The notes beneath the pieces were generated by a model. That model made no database searches. It was not told where the DNA came from and was given only the letters and a program-made list of their open reading frames with translations. This document shows, one piece after another, positions 41,615 to 51,085 of a stretch of 64,000 bases of DNA. How positions within the stretch are numbered: position 1 is the stretch's first letter; every line of letters starts with the position of its first letter. The stretch is taken from positions 34,410 through 98,409 of the forward strand of contig JAIBDZ010000006.1 in NCBI GenBank assembly GCA_024685975.1, read 5' to 3'. This stretch comes from Piscirickettsiaceae bacterium (GTDB lineage Bacteria > Pseudomonadota > Gammaproteobacteria > Nitrosococcales > Methylophagaceae). Made by a program: the position numbers and the translations under genes.

Positions 41615-42211
41615 TTATTCGATGATCTGAAAAAACCATGGGAATGGTGTATTGCTGTCGTCATCTTGCAAAGTGAATTGATAATAACGTTGTCCGTTTT
41701 GCATGAACGATGTTGAGTCGATGATGTGTAGGCCATGCAAATGAATGAAACTGTCGGCTTCGGTTACATTCAATACTTGAAAAGCGTGTGAGATAGCATC
41801 ACCATTACCCGTTTCCCAAATTACAGCCAGAAGTTGATTGAGCGCTGTTTCGGCTTGTTTTGCTTCGGATAATAAGTTGAGATCGTATGCACAGGCCATC
41901 GCTGTGTAATGCGCGTTGATATTGACATAATGTTGTGTCAGAACCTGTTTAGCTTGTTCAAGACATGTAACGCTATCATCGGTAATGATTTGCATGAGAT
42001 TAGGGTCTAATGCGGTCAATGCGATGGTGTTATTTTGTCTTTTCGTTGCAATATACCGTTGTTTCAAGGCGATAAAATTATCTAATGTTGGTGTTTGTTT
42101 TGTGATTGAGACTTGCTGTTGATAGGCGAGCTCGACTGCGTTGAGTGACGATATTGCAGGCGTACAAGACGTGGTGATAACTGAGACAATAACAAGATAC
42201 AACCAAGCCAT
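41615..42211 (-). CDS. DUF4919-like lipoprotein
   Basis: 198-residue predicted lipoprotein. The N terminus is hydrophobic with a lipobox-like VITTSC (Cys16). A helical body (about residues 35-130) contains conserved Tyr and Asn-rich segments. The C-terminal part (GNGDAISHAFQVLNVTEAD to YYQFTLQDD) resembles the DUF4919 beta domain. Function unknown. It is 10 bases downstream of the HugZ-like gene and probably co-transcribed with it. Confidence 0.6.
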   Translation of the reverse strand: MAWLYLVIVSVITTSCTPAISSLNAVELAYQQQVSITKQTPTLDNFIALKQRYIATKRQNNTIALTALDPNLMQIITDDSVTCLEQAKQVLTQHYVNINAHYTAMACAYDLNLLSEAKQAETALNQLLAVIWETGNGDAISHAFQVLNVTEADSFIHLHGLHIIDSTSFMQNGQRYYQFTLQDDDSNTPFPWFFQIIE

Positions 42212-42221
42212 TTTATTGAGA

Positions 42222-42932
42222 TTAAAGTGGCCGTCTGGCTAATTCTACTAATGCCGTGCGGGCTTCTAGGGTCGTGGTGATTGGCATGTCAAAAGTGATG
42301 CGTGTAATGCCTTCTCCTGTACGAAGATGAAAACCTTCTCGATCGATGCCGACTAAAGTCGGTAAATTATCGTCATCATAAGCCAAATTAAATAAGTCAC
42401 AATAGTGATTTAATGCTTCCTGATGATCGCTATTCATATGTTCCACAATATGACTTTCTTCTTCAGAGCTAAATGGATTAGCAACGAGAAAGTCATTGCT
42501 TTCTACCCAATAAATTTCACCAAAACCGCCAATATAACGAATCTTTACGCATTCGATAGTATAAAAGTGGAAATCATGAGTACGGTGAAACCCTTTAGAT
42601 TGCGGATAAAAACGATAATATCGTTCGGCACTTGCCTTGTCATTGATACGAATTGCATTGCCAACATAAGTGACGCGCCCAGCAGCTTGTGTATCATCAA
42701 GTTGACAGTCATAAGCAATCAAAGACACCTTATTATTAGCATCAATATTGCGGGTATGCTGTGCAATCGTGCTGATTAAAATGACAGGTTGGCCTTTGTC
42801 GTCAAAGCAGTACGGTGTAATAGAACCGAATGGGTAACCGGGTATATCAACAGATTGTGTGCTTAAAACGCCATTGCAACGTGATTGGAATAAAGTTTTG
42901 GCTTGTTGAATTGCTTTGGTTTCTTGGCTCAT
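42222..42932 (-). CDS. HugZ-like pyridoxamine oxidase-fold protein with DUF2470
   Basis: 236 residues from the ATG at 42932 (AAGGAACC lies 5 bases before it; a longer in-frame ATG at 42962 overlaps the next gene). The N-terminal split-barrel FMN-binding-type domain (GVLSTQSVDIPGYPFGSITPYCFD, then LISTIAQHTRNI) is followed by a C-terminal DUF2470 domain with the His motif HIVEHMNSDHQEAL. This is the HugZ/heme utilisation family; heme oxygenase or heme-binding activity is known for some members. The partner genes do not suggest a heme uptake locus. Confidence 0.8.
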   Translation of the reverse strand: MSQETKAIQQAKTLFQSRCNGVLSTQSVDIPGYPFGSITPYCFDDKGQPVILISTIAQHTRNIDANNKVSLIAYDCQLDDTQAAGRVTYVGNAIRINDKASAERYYRFYPQSKGFHRTHDFHFYTIECVKIRYIGGFGEIYWVESNDFLVANPFSSEEESHIVEHMNSDHQEALNHYCDLFNLAYDDDNLPTLVGIDREGFHLRTGEGITRITFDMPITTTLEARTALVELARRPL

Positions 42933-42948
42933 TAAGGTTCCTTGTCCA

Positions 42949-43221
42949 TTACGAGAGGGCAATTTTAACGACTTTCATGCATTCAAAGTCGACTCCAGCG
43001 ATATTTTCTTTATCCGCATAATAAATCATATCGACACGAGCGCCTTTTAAGGATTGGTAGCGACGCTTTCGTTTATATTTAAAAGGGACGTCATGTTGAT
43101 CGATTAAGACCGTATTTAAAAACCAGTCGCCTTGTTGTCGTTGTACGTGTGAAGCGACTTTCTGCATTGTCGCATGGACTAAATTATCATTTTCAGCTAA
43201 AAATTGTTTAATTGATTTCAT
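42949..43221 (-). CDS. Small conserved protein of unknown function
   Basis: 90-residue protein without a signal peptide. It is rich in Lys/Arg and has a clear middle block, FKYKRKRRYQSLKGARVDMIYYAD, then VDFECMKVVKIAL. Similar small proteins appear next to lytic transglycosylase genes in other gammaproteobacteria, but no function is known. Its ATG overlaps the stop of the SLT gene (43218), so it is translated with it. Confidence 0.7.
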   Translation of the reverse strand: MKSIKQFLAENDNLVHATMQKVASHVQRQQGDWFLNTVLIDQHDVPFKYKRKRRYQSLKGARVDMIYYADKENIAGVDFECMKVVKIALS

Positions 43222-43910
43222 GAGTTTAATGCCTTTTGATATCGTTGATGCAGAATACGAACACGTTCGACATAAACTTGAGTTTCTTTATAAGGCGGAA
43301 TGCCATCATATTTTCTGACAGCACCTGGGCCTGCATTATAGGCTGCGGCTGCCAGTTGAATATCATTTTTAAAATCGCGTAATAATTGAGCAAGGTATTT
43401 AGCCCCACCCATAATGTTTTGGGCAGGATCACGGGCATTATCCACACCAAGTTCCCGAGCGGTTGCTGGCATTAGCTGCATTAAACCTTCAGCCCCTTTA
43501 TGGGATAAAGCATTGGGGTTAAAAGCGGACTCTGCGTGCATAATTGCACGTATTAAAGCCGGATCAACATGATAATCTTGCGCCGTTTTATGAACTAGGT
43601 TGGCGTACGATGTTAGATTTAAGCTGACCTGATGCCAGTTAATAGTGGAATCTGGGTTGCAAGCATAGCAGTCATATTTCAATACAATAAATTCATCGAT
43701 ATGTTTAGGTTTTGTATTACTAAACGTCACAACATCATCAGACTCAGAGTATTGATAGATAAGGGTTGTTTTAACCGGCTTTTTGGTCGTTTTTTGCTTA
43801 ACATTACTAAACTCAACAACTCCATCTTCAGATTCAATACGTTCAATTTGACCCGCAGCAAACCCTAGGTTTGGTAATAGGAGTAATGTGATAAGCCATT
43901 GATTACGCAT
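43218..43910 (-). CDS. Lytic transglycosylase (SLT domain) with DUF4124-like N terminus
   Basis: 230-residue exported murein transglycosylase. The signal peptide (LITLLLLPNLGFAAG) is followed by two short related motifs (GVVEFSNVK and DVVTFSNTK), of the DUF4124 type. The SLT domain has the catalytic Glu in AIMHAESAFNPNALS, then GLMQLMPATARELGV and AAAYNAGPGAVRKYDG. The C-terminal block YKETQVYVERV is conserved in the family. It cleaves peptidoglycan to 1,6-anhydro products. It is followed by a small protein gene that overlaps its stop. Confidence 0.9.
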   Translation of the reverse strand: MRNQWLITLLLLPNLGFAAGQIERIESEDGVVEFSNVKQKTTKKPVKTTLIYQYSESDDVVTFSNTKPKHIDEFIVLKYDCYACNPDSTINWHQVSLNLTSYANLVHKTAQDYHVDPALIRAIMHAESAFNPNALSHKGAEGLMQLMPATARELGVDNARDPAQNIMGGAKYLAQLLRDFKNDIQLAAAAYNAGPGAVRKYDGIPPYKETQVYVERVRILHQRYQKALNS

Positions 43911-43916
43911 AAGCGG

Positions 43917-44366
43917 TTATAAATACTGACCTGCACTACCTGCAATTGTCACGATTAAACCTAATGCGAGGTTAATACCAATGAGTAAGCGAATTTGGTT
44001 TAACGACTTGGCACCCATTTCCCAGTCTTCACTGGCAACAGCTCTGGCAAGACGTTTGGTTGGTGCAAAGAAAACGTGCATAAAAATCAACATCATAACG
44101 ATGCCTAAAGATAACATTAAGTGGACATGTGGTCCAACATTGGCCATGCCTTCAAATAATGAAATCATGCCAAAACCTGTCCCAAGAAGAATAACAATAC
44201 TTACCCAAACCCAAGGAAAGAACCGTTGGAAGGTAGCAGACCATAACGTCAATCTATCAGGCGCTTGTAATACACTTGCTGCTGGGCGAAGTGCCATATA
44301 AGCGAAGAACATTCCGCCAACCCAAACGACCGCGGCGAGTAGATGTAAAGTAATCAGTCCTAACAT
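43917..44366 (-). CDS. CopD-like integral membrane protein
   Basis: 149 residues from the ATG at 44366 (TAGGAG lies 6 bases before it; the longer frame would overlap fumA). There are four predicted membrane helices with the family features TLHLLAAVVWVGGMFFAYMAL (near the N terminus) and a conserved His in HLMLSLGIVMMLIFMHVFF. The C terminus ends in GSAGQYL. Members are annotated as CopD-like or heme-related membrane proteins; no copper site is proven. It is 6 bases from the SLT gene. Confidence 0.75.
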   Translation of the reverse strand: MLGLITLHLLAAVVWVGGMFFAYMALRPAASVLQAPDRLTLWSATFQRFFPWVWVSIVILLGTGFGMISLFEGMANVGPHVHLMLSLGIVMMLIFMHVFFAPTKRLARAVASEDWEMGAKSLNQIRLLIGINLALGLIVTIAGSAGQYL

Positions 44367-44386
44367 GGGAACTCCTAAAATATAGA

Positions 44387-45910
44387 TTAATGATGTGGAA
44401 GAGGAATATCGGCAATACGTTGACGCCATTCCTGTGGTCCTGTCTTGTGCACGGATTCGCCTTGGCTATCGACCGCGACAGTGACAGGCATATTTTCGAC
44501 ATAAAACTCACGTATTGATTCCATGCCTAATTCATCGAAGGCAACAACACGAGATGATTTTATCGCTTTAGAGACAAGGTAAGCGGAGCCACCAACAGCG
44601 ATAAGATAAACAGCACGATGTCGTTTAATAGCATCAATGGTGTTATCTCCACGCTCGGCTTTACCGATCATGCCCATTAACCCCATTTTATCTAACATTA
44701 ACTCAGTAAATTTATCCATCCGCGTTGCGGTAGTAGGGCCTGCGGGGCCAACAACTTCATCCCGAACTGGGTCAACAGGGCCAACATAATAAATAAATCG
44801 GCCTGTAAAGTTTAAACCGGCGGGTAATGGTTTACCTTGTTGTATTAAGTCGGCTAATTTTTTATGAGCAGCATCGCGGCCAGTTAATAAATGACCGGTT
44901 AATAACAAGGTATCTCCTGGTTGCCAAGTTTGGATTTCTGCTTGGGTCACGGTATCTAAATTAATATGGCGTGTATTTTTGGCAACACTACGAGTAATCG
45001 TTGGCCAGTCGTCTAATGATGGCGGGGTAAAGGTCGCAGGACCTGAACCATCTAAGGTGAAGTGGGTATGCCGAGTAGCCGCGCAATTAGGAATTAAAGC
45101 CACTGGGAGAGAGGCTGCATGGGTAGGGAACTCATTGACTTTCACATCGAGCACGGTTGTCATCCCCCCTAAACCTTGCGCTCCTATACCTAATGCATTG
45201 ATTTTTTCATATAACTCAACACGAAGCTTTTCGGCAGCTGTTTCGGGTCCACGCTGAATTAAAGACTGAATATCAATAGGGGCCATAATGGCTTCTTTCG
45301 CCAATAACATCGCTTTTTCAGCTGTGCCACCAACACCAATACCTAACATGCCCGGTGGACACCATCCTGCCCCCATTTTAGGGACAGTGTCTAACACCCA
45401 ATCAACGATACTATCGCTGGGGTTAAGAATGGTAAATTTGGCTTTGTTTTCAGAGCCGCCACCTTTGGCTGCAATTCGAACAGAGACAGTGTCTCCGAGA
45501 ACTAACTGAGTGTGAATAATAGCGGGCGTATTATCGCCAGTATTACGCCTTTGCCCAATAGGATCAGAGACGATAGAGGCGCGTAATACGTTATCAGGAT
45601 GCGTATAAGCGCGGCGAACGCCTTCATTAATCATGTCATCTAAACTTAACTCTGCATCCCATTGCACTGACATGCCGACATCAATAAAGACGGTCACGAT
45701 GCCTGTGTCTTGACAGATTGGGCGGCGATCTTCAGCACATAGGCGTGAGTTAATCAATATCTGAGCAATGGCATCTTTAGCTGCAGGCGACTGTTCTAAG
45801 TCATAAGCTGCGGACATTGCTTGAATAAAGTCTTTAGGATGATAACAAGCAATAAATTGCAAGGCATCAGTAATGCTATCAATCAGATCTTGTTGTTTGA
45901 TAACGGTCAT
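44387..45910 (-). CDS. fumA: Class I fumarate hydratase
   Basis: 507-residue [4Fe-4S] fumarase. The N-terminal domain has RRPICQDTGIVTVFIDVG with the cluster Cys, CPPGMLGIGVGGTAEKAM holds a second and GALIPNCAATRH-like sequence (PVALIPNCAATRH) the third. The C-terminal swivelling domain contains GPTTATRMDKFTELML. It interconverts fumarate and malate in the TCA cycle. This two-domain length matches FumA/FumB. It begins 6 bases from proS (reverse direction). Confidence 0.95.
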   Translation of the reverse strand: MTVIKQQDLIDSITDALQFIACYHPKDFIQAMSAAYDLEQSPAAKDAIAQILINSRLCAEDRRPICQDTGIVTVFIDVGMSVQWDAELSLDDMINEGVRRAYTHPDNVLRASIVSDPIGQRRNTGDNTPAIIHTQLVLGDTVSVRIAAKGGGSENKAKFTILNPSDSIVDWVLDTVPKMGAGWCPPGMLGIGVGGTAEKAMLLAKEAIMAPIDIQSLIQRGPETAAEKLRVELYEKINALGIGAQGLGGMTTVLDVKVNEFPTHAASLPVALIPNCAATRHTHFTLDGSGPATFTPPSLDDWPTITRSVAKNTRHINLDTVTQAEIQTWQPGDTLLLTGHLLTGRDAAHKKLADLIQQGKPLPAGLNFTGRFIYYVGPVDPVRDEVVGPAGPTTATRMDKFTELMLDKMGLMGMIGKAERGDNTIDAIKRHRAVYLIAVGGSAYLVSKAIKSSRVVAFDELGMESIREFYVENMPVTVAVDSQGESVHKTGPQEWRQRIADIPLPHH

Positions 45911-45915
45911 CGTTG

Positions 45916-47637
45916 TTATTCCGACATTAATTGGTTTAATTGGCTTAATAACTCATCCATTGCAAATTCAGTTGAATACCCATCGTGACGACGTTTATAT
46001 TCTATTTTACCTTCGTCTAAACCTCGTTCGCCCATGATAAGACGATGCGGAATACCGATTAAGTCCATATCGGCAAAAGCAACGCCTGGTCGTAATCCTC
46101 GATCATCAAATAAAACATCAACACCGGCATCTAACAATTGTTGATACACGACTTCAGCGGCTTCACGTAGACGAGCTGATTTATGGGCATTAATCGGCAC
46201 TAATACCACTTCAAATGGCGCTAATGCTTTAGGCCAAACAATGCCTCGGTCATCATGATGTTGCTCGATGGCAGATGCTACAACCCTAGAGACCCCAATG
46301 CCGTAACAACCCATTGTGAGGATTTGTGATTTACCTGATTCAGCTAATACGTTAGCGTTAAGCTTTTGACTATAATTGTCACCTAATTGGAAAATATGAC
46401 CAACTTCAATGCCTCTGGCGATTTCAATCACGCCATGGCCATCAGGGCTAATATCGCCTTCAACGACATTACGTAAATCAGCAACCTCAGGTTCTGGTAA
46501 ATCCCGAACCCAATTGACGCCAGATAAATGTTGCTCATTCTGGTTTGCACCACAAACAAAGTCAGCTAAATGAGCAGCACTATGGTCAGCAATGACAGGG
46601 ATAGAGAGTCCAACCGGTCCAATTGATCCGATATTAGCACCACAAGCTTGTGTAACTTGCTCAGGTGTTGCAAATGTCAAAGGGCTTGCGACGGATGGCA
46701 GTTTTTCTGCTTTAATCTCATTCAGTTCATGGTCGCCTCTTAATACTAATGCTACGACCGAGCCTTCGTCTGTTCCTTCAACTAATAATGTTTTAACGCA
46801 TTGTGAGGCATTAACCTGCATAAAGTTACAGACTTGCTCAATCGTATGCTGTTTTGGTGTGTCAACAGTTTGCATTGCCATTGTAGGTGCTGGACGCTCA
46901 GTTTGTGGCGCAACAGCTTGTGCTAATTCAACATTGGCAGCGTAATCACTTTCAGTACTAAACGCGATCGCATCTTCACCCGAACTGGCTAAAACATGGA
47001 ATTCATGAGAGGCGTTACCGCCGATGCTGCCTGTATCAGCTTGAACAGGTCTAAAATCTAAACCCATACGCTCAAAAATACGTGTGTAAGCGGCATACAT
47101 ATCATCATATGTTTGTTGTAATGATGCTTGGTCAAGATGGAATGAATAGGCATCTTTCATCAAGAATTCGCGTGCCCGCATCAGGCCAAATCGTGGCCGA
47201 ATTTCGTCACGAAATTTCGTTTGGATTTGATAAAAAGTAATCGGTAATTGTTTATAACTACGGATTTCCTGTCTGACTAAGTCGGTAATGACTTCCTCAT
47301 GGGTGGGGCCATAACAAAATGCTCTGTCATGGCGATCATTCACTCGTAATAATTCTGGGCCATATTTTTCCCAACGCTCGCTTTCTTGCCACAATTCTGC
47401 CGGCTGAATTGACGGCATGAGAAGTTCTTGAGCACCTGCTTTATCCATTTCATCACGCACAATGGTTTCGGCTTTACGTAATACTTTTAACCCCATCGGA
47501 AGCCAAGTATATAAACCAGAAGCAAGACGTCGAATTAATCCTGCACGCAACATAAGTTGGTGGCTGACAATTTCAGCATCAGCAGGCGTTTCTTTGAGGG
47601 TGGCAATGAAGACTTGGGAGCTACGCATAGAGGGCAA
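45916..47637 (-). CDS. proS: Prolyl-tRNA synthetase
   Basis: 573-residue class II synthetase of the bacterial type with an editing insertion. Motif 2 ([33 protein letters not shown]) and motif 3 ([17 protein letters not shown]) are present; the editing INS domain is about residues 225-405. The N-terminal [34 protein letters not shown] is the usual start. The gene is 5 bases upstream of fumA. Confidence 0.97.
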   Translation of the reverse strand: MPSMRSSQVFIATLKETPADAEIVSHQLMLRAGLIRRLASGLYTWLPMGLKVLRKAETIVRDEMDKAGAQELLMPSIQPAELWQESERWEKYGPELLRVNDRHDRAFCYGPTHEEVITDLVRQEIRSYKQLPITFYQIQTKFRDEIRPRFGLMRAREFLMKDAYSFHLDQASLQQTYDDMYAAYTRIFERMGLDFRPVQADTGSIGGNASHEFHVLASSGEDAIAFSTESDYAANVELAQAVAPQTERPAPTMAMQTVDTPKQHTIEQVCNFMQVNASQCVKTLLVEGTDEGSVVALVLRGDHELNEIKAEKLPSVASPLTFATPEQVTQACGANIGSIGPVGLSIPVIADHSAAHLADFVCGANQNEQHLSGVNWVRDLPEPEVADLRNVVEGDISPDGHGVIEIARGIEVGHIFQLGDNYSQKLNANVLAESGKSQILTMGCYGIGVSRVVASAIEQHHDDRGIVWPKALAPFEVVLVPINAHKSARLREAAEVVYQQLLDAGVDVLFDDRGLRPGVAFADMDLIGIPHRLIMGERGLDEGKIEYKRRHDGYSTEFAMDELLSQLNQLMSE

Positions 47638-47685
47638 AAGGTCCTAAAATAAAGATGAAAAAAGAAAAATAAGGGTCAAAGACGT

Positions 47686-48021
47686 TTAGAACGTTTGATG
47701 ATTCCAACCCCAGTTTTGACGCTCAGAATCAGTCATGCTGATATAAATACGATCACCTGGAATGGAAAGTGTTTCAGTAATAAGTTGGCATAAGGCATCC
47801 GAAAAAGCCGATCGATCATTTGGTAAACCTAATGCTCGATAATCTAGAAATGCCAAAGGTGCATCGCTGCCACCCATAAGCATATTAGGATTATGCGAAG
47901 CATTGACCATGACATACGTTTCCGCTTTGCCTGTCGCTGAACTCACCGCTTTGCTGGCAGTGGATAACAAAGTTTTGGTATCAGTGAGCGTTTGATTGGT
48001 TGTGATATGTAAATAGGGCAT
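47686..48021 (-). CDS. Tautomerase / MIF-like protein
   Basis: 111-residue protein of the tautomerase superfamily, with the catalytic Pro2 after the initiator Met (MPYLHITTNQ). It has the MIF-type stretch ETYVMVNASHNPNMLMGGSDAPLAFLDYRALG and the C-terminal block GDRIYISMTDSERQNWGWNHQTF. The ATG at 48021 (AAGGAAAG 4 bases before it) is chosen because it places Pro at position 2; the longer frame is a read-through of the upstream gene. It is 10 bases from the DUF4124 gene. Confidence 0.85.
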   Translation of the reverse strand: MPYLHITTNQTLTDTKTLLSTASKAVSSATGKAETYVMVNASHNPNMLMGGSDAPLAFLDYRALGLPNDRSAFSDALCQLITETLSIPGDRIYISMTDSERQNWGWNHQTF

Positions 48022-48031
48022 ATGACTTTCC

Positions 48032-48490
48032 TTATTGACAGAATGTGTTGATATCTCGACGGTATTCTTTAATACGCTTTTGACGTTCGTCTTCATCAAT
48101 ACGGACGACAGTGCCATCATCTTGTTTGATGCGCGTATTAGGATTATCAAGATACTGTTGTAAATTATCTTTTGCTATTTGGCAATTTTTAGCCGCCATT
48201 TCAGCTTGTTGACGAGCATCCATTTGTTGCTGTTGTTGTGATGCTTGTTCTTGCTGGCGTTGTTCTTGCTCATTAATCAGCTGTTCTACAGCCTGACTAG
48301 ATTGCTCTGGTGTCGTTTTAGGGCCTTTTTGCGTTTTGACAATAATGGCTTCTTGTTGTGCTGGCGGGGTTTGTGAATAATGGATTTGACCATCATCGTC
48401 GACCCACTTATAGACTTCTGCTTGAAGTGGAAAAATGATACAAGAGAATAACAGCGCCACGCATCCATAACGTAAAAAATGAGTTAACAT
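48032..48490 (-). CDS. DUF4124 exported protein
   Basis: 152-residue protein with a signal peptide (YGCVALLFSCIIFPLQA). The DUF4124 motif EVYKWVDDDGQIHYSQTPP follows directly. A long Gln-rich coiled-coil (EQEQRQQEQASQQQQQMDAR) occupies about residues 75-97, and a C-terminal segment contains two Cys and the pattern TRIKQDDGTVVRIDEDERQKR. Function unknown; DUF4124 domains are frequent in periplasmic proteins. It ends 10 bases from the tautomerase gene and is divergent from the pseudouridine synthase. Confidence 0.8.
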   Translation of the reverse strand: MLTHFLRYGCVALLFSCIIFPLQAEVYKWVDDDGQIHYSQTPPAQQEAIIVKTQKGPKTTPEQSSQAVEQLINEQEQRQQEQASQQQQQMDARQQAEMAAKNCQIAKDNLQQYLDNPNTRIKQDDGTVVRIDEDERQKRIKEYRRDINTFCQ

Positions 48491-48548
48491 TACCGCCTCG
48501 CTTTACCGAGCAAAAATACCATTCTACGTCAAACTACGGGAACATAAC

Positions 48549-49400
48549 ATGTCTGAATTGACCAGCCGATTTGAAAAACATATAAAAGTCACAGAAAAGG
48601 CTGGTTTAGCAATTGATTTATTAGCGGAACAAACGCCGTTATCAAAGCAAAAAATCAAACAAGTGATGCAAAAAGGCGCGGTATGGCAGACGATAGGGAA
48701 ACAAACACAACGCATTCGACGCGCCAAAAAAATCGTCAAAGCAGGCGATACTTTACATCTTTATTATGATGAAACCGTCTTAAATCGTGAACCTAATCAA
48801 CCGACGTTAATTCATGATGAACACCATTACAGCGTTTGGTTTAAACCTTATGGTTTATTATCACAAGGATCTAAATGGGGAGACCACTGCACGGTCACGC
48901 GTTGGGCGGAGCAGCATTTAACACCGCAACGAAATAGTTTTGTGGTGCATCGTTTAGATCGGGCTGCGAGAGGGTTAATTGTCGTGGCACATGAGAAAAA
49001 GGCGGCGGCGGCCTTATCAGCTTTGTTTCAACAACGAGATGTTGATAAACGTTATCGGATATCCGTACAAGGTGAGTTCCCTGCAGAGACACAGCAACAA
49101 GCGATGACAGTCGATGAGCCTATTGATGATAAACATGCTGTTAGTCATTTTCAGTTGGTTAATTATGATCAGGAAACGAATCGATCGATATTAGATGTGG
49201 TCATCGAAACGGGGCGAAAGCATCAGATCAGACGCCATAGTGCCAGTGTCGGTTTTCCTGTCATCGGTGACCGATTATACGGCGCAGATGTACACGATGA
49301 TGATTTACAATTAGTGGCGTATTATTTGGCCTTTCAATGTCCTTTTAGCCAGCAACAGAAAGTGTTTAATATCCTGAATGAGATTGAAAAGATGGCGTGA
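48549..49400 (+). CDS. RluA-family RNA pseudouridine synthase
   Basis: 283-residue synthase. An S4-like N-terminal region (KQKIKQVMQKGAVWQ, then GDTLHLYYDE) is followed by the catalytic domain with the Asp of HRLDRAARGL. The blocks VDKRYRISVQGEFP and VVIETGRKHQIRRHSASVGFPVIGDRLYG are typical. The target site cannot be assigned; RluA/RluC/TruC-type members share these motifs. It is divergent from the DUF4124 gene, with 58 bases between. Confidence 0.87.
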   Translation: MSELTSRFEKHIKVTEKAGLAIDLLAEQTPLSKQKIKQVMQKGAVWQTIGKQTQRIRRAKKIVKAGDTLHLYYDETVLNREPNQPTLIHDEHHYSVWFKPYGLLSQGSKWGDHCTVTRWAEQHLTPQRNSFVVHRLDRAARGLIVVAHEKKAAAALSALFQQRDVDKRYRISVQGEFPAETQQQAMTVDEPIDDKHAVSHFQLVNYDQETNRSILDVVIETGRKHQIRRHSASVGFPVIGDRLYGADVHDDDLQLVAYYLAFQCPFSQQQKVFNILNEIEKMA

Positions 49401-49447
49401 ACAGCGTAGTCTGATATTCAGATAACAAGCGTTTAAAGGAATAAATC

Positions 49448-49645
49448 ATGACAGACTTTAAACCCCAAAAAATACGAACAGAAGCACAATGGTTTGCAGC
49501 GGGTAATCGAGAACGTAGAGCAAGGGAGCGCCGTACAGGTGAAGACCGAAGGGATATGATTCGCTTTGATTTAGAGCAAGGTGATCGTCGTCAACATGAC
49601 CGTCGTAACAATGCCAATACTTGGCAAAATAATCAGTTAGGCTAA
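49448..49645 (+). CDS. Small Arg-rich protein of unknown function
   Basis: 65-residue protein without membrane segment or signal. It is dense in Arg and Asp: NRERRARERRTGEDRRDM, then GDRRQHDRRNN. The pattern GxDRRxxDRR suggests a conserved short repeat, and the high charge fits an RNA-associated or ribosome-associated role, which is speculation. An RBS-like AAAGGA lies 8 bases before the ATG at 49448. It lies just upstream of the convergent MATE gene, overlapping its stop by 4 bases. Confidence 0.6.
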   Translation: MTDFKPQKIRTEAQWFAAGNRERRARERRTGEDRRDMIRFDLEQGDRRQHDRRNNANTWQNNQLG

Positions 49646-50961
49646 CGATGGTTGTTTTCTTGTCGTATCAGCGCTGGTAAAAAATAAGCCAGTCCGACTC
49701 CTCTTGCAGCCAAAAATAAGAGCAATGCAAGCCATAAACCATCATTCCCCTTGTCTTGTAATAAAAACCAAGCGGGTAAGTAACATAAAAAGGTAGCTGC
49801 TAACATTGTGTCACGCATCGCTTTGCTGTTTGTGGCGCCGATAAAAATACCGTCTAACCAATAACTCCATACGGCAATCACTGGTGCGACAATGAGCCAC
49901 GTTAAATGTTGGTCAGCAATATGAATTACAGACGGGATCTGGGTCAATAGCGTAATAATATGTAAGCCAAAAAAATGATAAAACACACTGATGAGTATCG
50001 CGATGAGCGCTGACCACTGACCGGTGAGAACAATGCTACGTCGCAAAGCGAGTTTGTTTTTGGCACCAATGGCTTGCCCTGTCATGACTTCTGCTGCATT
50101 AGCAAGACTATCTAAGAAAAAGGCCATCAAGGTTAAAAGATGTAATAACACGGCATTCGCTGCTAATACAGTATCCCCTTGTTGTGCTCCTTGATGCGTA
50201 AAAAAAGCAAAACAAAATAACAAGCACAAGGTGCGAATAAAAATATTGCCATGCAACTGCAATGTTGACCAAGTTGGCAAGGTCTCCAGTTCAAAATAGC
50301 GTTGTTTTATCGTCACGCCTTGTTGGGCGATAAACCAGAGACTGAGCAATAAACCAATATATTCTGCTAATACCGAGGCAAGGGCGACACCCTCAACCGT
50401 CATGTCATAGACAACAACAAAAAGTAGATCTAACAGAATATTACTGACATTGACCACAATGACTAAGGTTAAAACTTGTCGAGTCAACCCTTTGCCAATC
50501 AGCCATCCCATGACAACATAATTAAATAAGATCGCCGGCGTGGTCCATATGCGAATAGAAAAATAACTTTGTGCCGCTGCAGTGACAGTAGTACTAGCGT
50601 CAATTAATGTGAAAGCCATGACAGCAATGGGATGCTGAAAAAGCAGAATCACTCCTGCAATGACCAGTGCCAAGACAGTTGAAGATAATAATGTTTGTGT
50701 GCTTTCGTATTCGTTATCACGGCCAACAGCTTGGGCTGTTAACCCCGTTGTTCCCATCCGTAGAAAGCCAAACCCCCAAAATAAGAAATTGAAAATGACA
50801 CTACCAACAGCGACAGCAGCAATATAATGTGCGGAATCTAAATGGCCAATAACAGCAGTATCGACCATGCCTAATAATGGAATGGTGATATTGCCGAGTA
50901 ACATTGGCAAAGCGAGCTGCCAGATCCGTTTATGGGTAATGGTTGAAATAGTGTGACTCAA
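49642..50961 (-). CDS. dinF: MATE-family efflux transporter, DinF-like
   Basis: 439-residue inner-membrane protein with 12 predicted helices. The N-terminal motif KRIWQLALPMLLGNITIPLLGMVDTAVIGHL and the stretch FWGFGFLRMGTTGLTAQAVG are characteristic of the DinF branch of MATE transporters. It exports cationic compounds, probably with a Na+ or H+ gradient; the exact substrates are unknown. It is convergent with the small Arg-rich gene and divergent from tauE. Confidence 0.88.
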   Translation of the reverse strand: MSHTISTITHKRIWQLALPMLLGNITIPLLGMVDTAVIGHLDSAHYIAAVAVGSVIFNFLFWGFGFLRMGTTGLTAQAVGRDNEYESTQTLLSSTVLALVIAGVILLFQHPIAVMAFTLIDASTTVTAAAQSYFSIRIWTTPAILFNYVVMGWLIGKGLTRQVLTLVIVVNVSNILLDLLFVVVYDMTVEGVALASVLAEYIGLLLSLWFIAQQGVTIKQRYFELETLPTWSTLQLHGNIFIRTLCLLFCFAFFTHQGAQQGDTVLAANAVLLHLLTLMAFFLDSLANAAEVMTGQAIGAKNKLALRRSIVLTGQWSALIAILISVFYHFFGLHIITLLTQIPSVIHIADQHLTWLIVAPVIAVWSYWLDGIFIGATNSKAMRDTMLAATFLCYLPAWFLLQDKGNDGLWLALLLFLAARGVGLAYFLPALIRQENNHR

Positions 50962-51085
50962 TGATGAATAACTGGAGTTAAAACAAAATAGTGTAATAGC
51001 CTTTAGGATAAACAGCGAGAGTAGGTGATTGGATTTGTCTTATCTGGGCTGGTTATCATGCTTTAAACCCTGTAAATTAGCCGGC

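Noticed and set aside
42933-42962. Longer start of the HugZ-like protein overlapping the small protein gene
   Set aside because: The ATG at 42932 has AAGGAACC directly upstream and gives a normal N terminus.
44367-44429. Longer CopD-like frame overlapping fumA
   Set aside because: The ATG at 44366 has TAGGAG upstream; the upstream codons overlap the fumarase end.
48022-48150. Longer tautomerase frame overlapping the DUF4124 gene
   Set aside because: The tautomerase family needs Pro2 after Met; only the ATG at 48021 gives it, with its own RBS.
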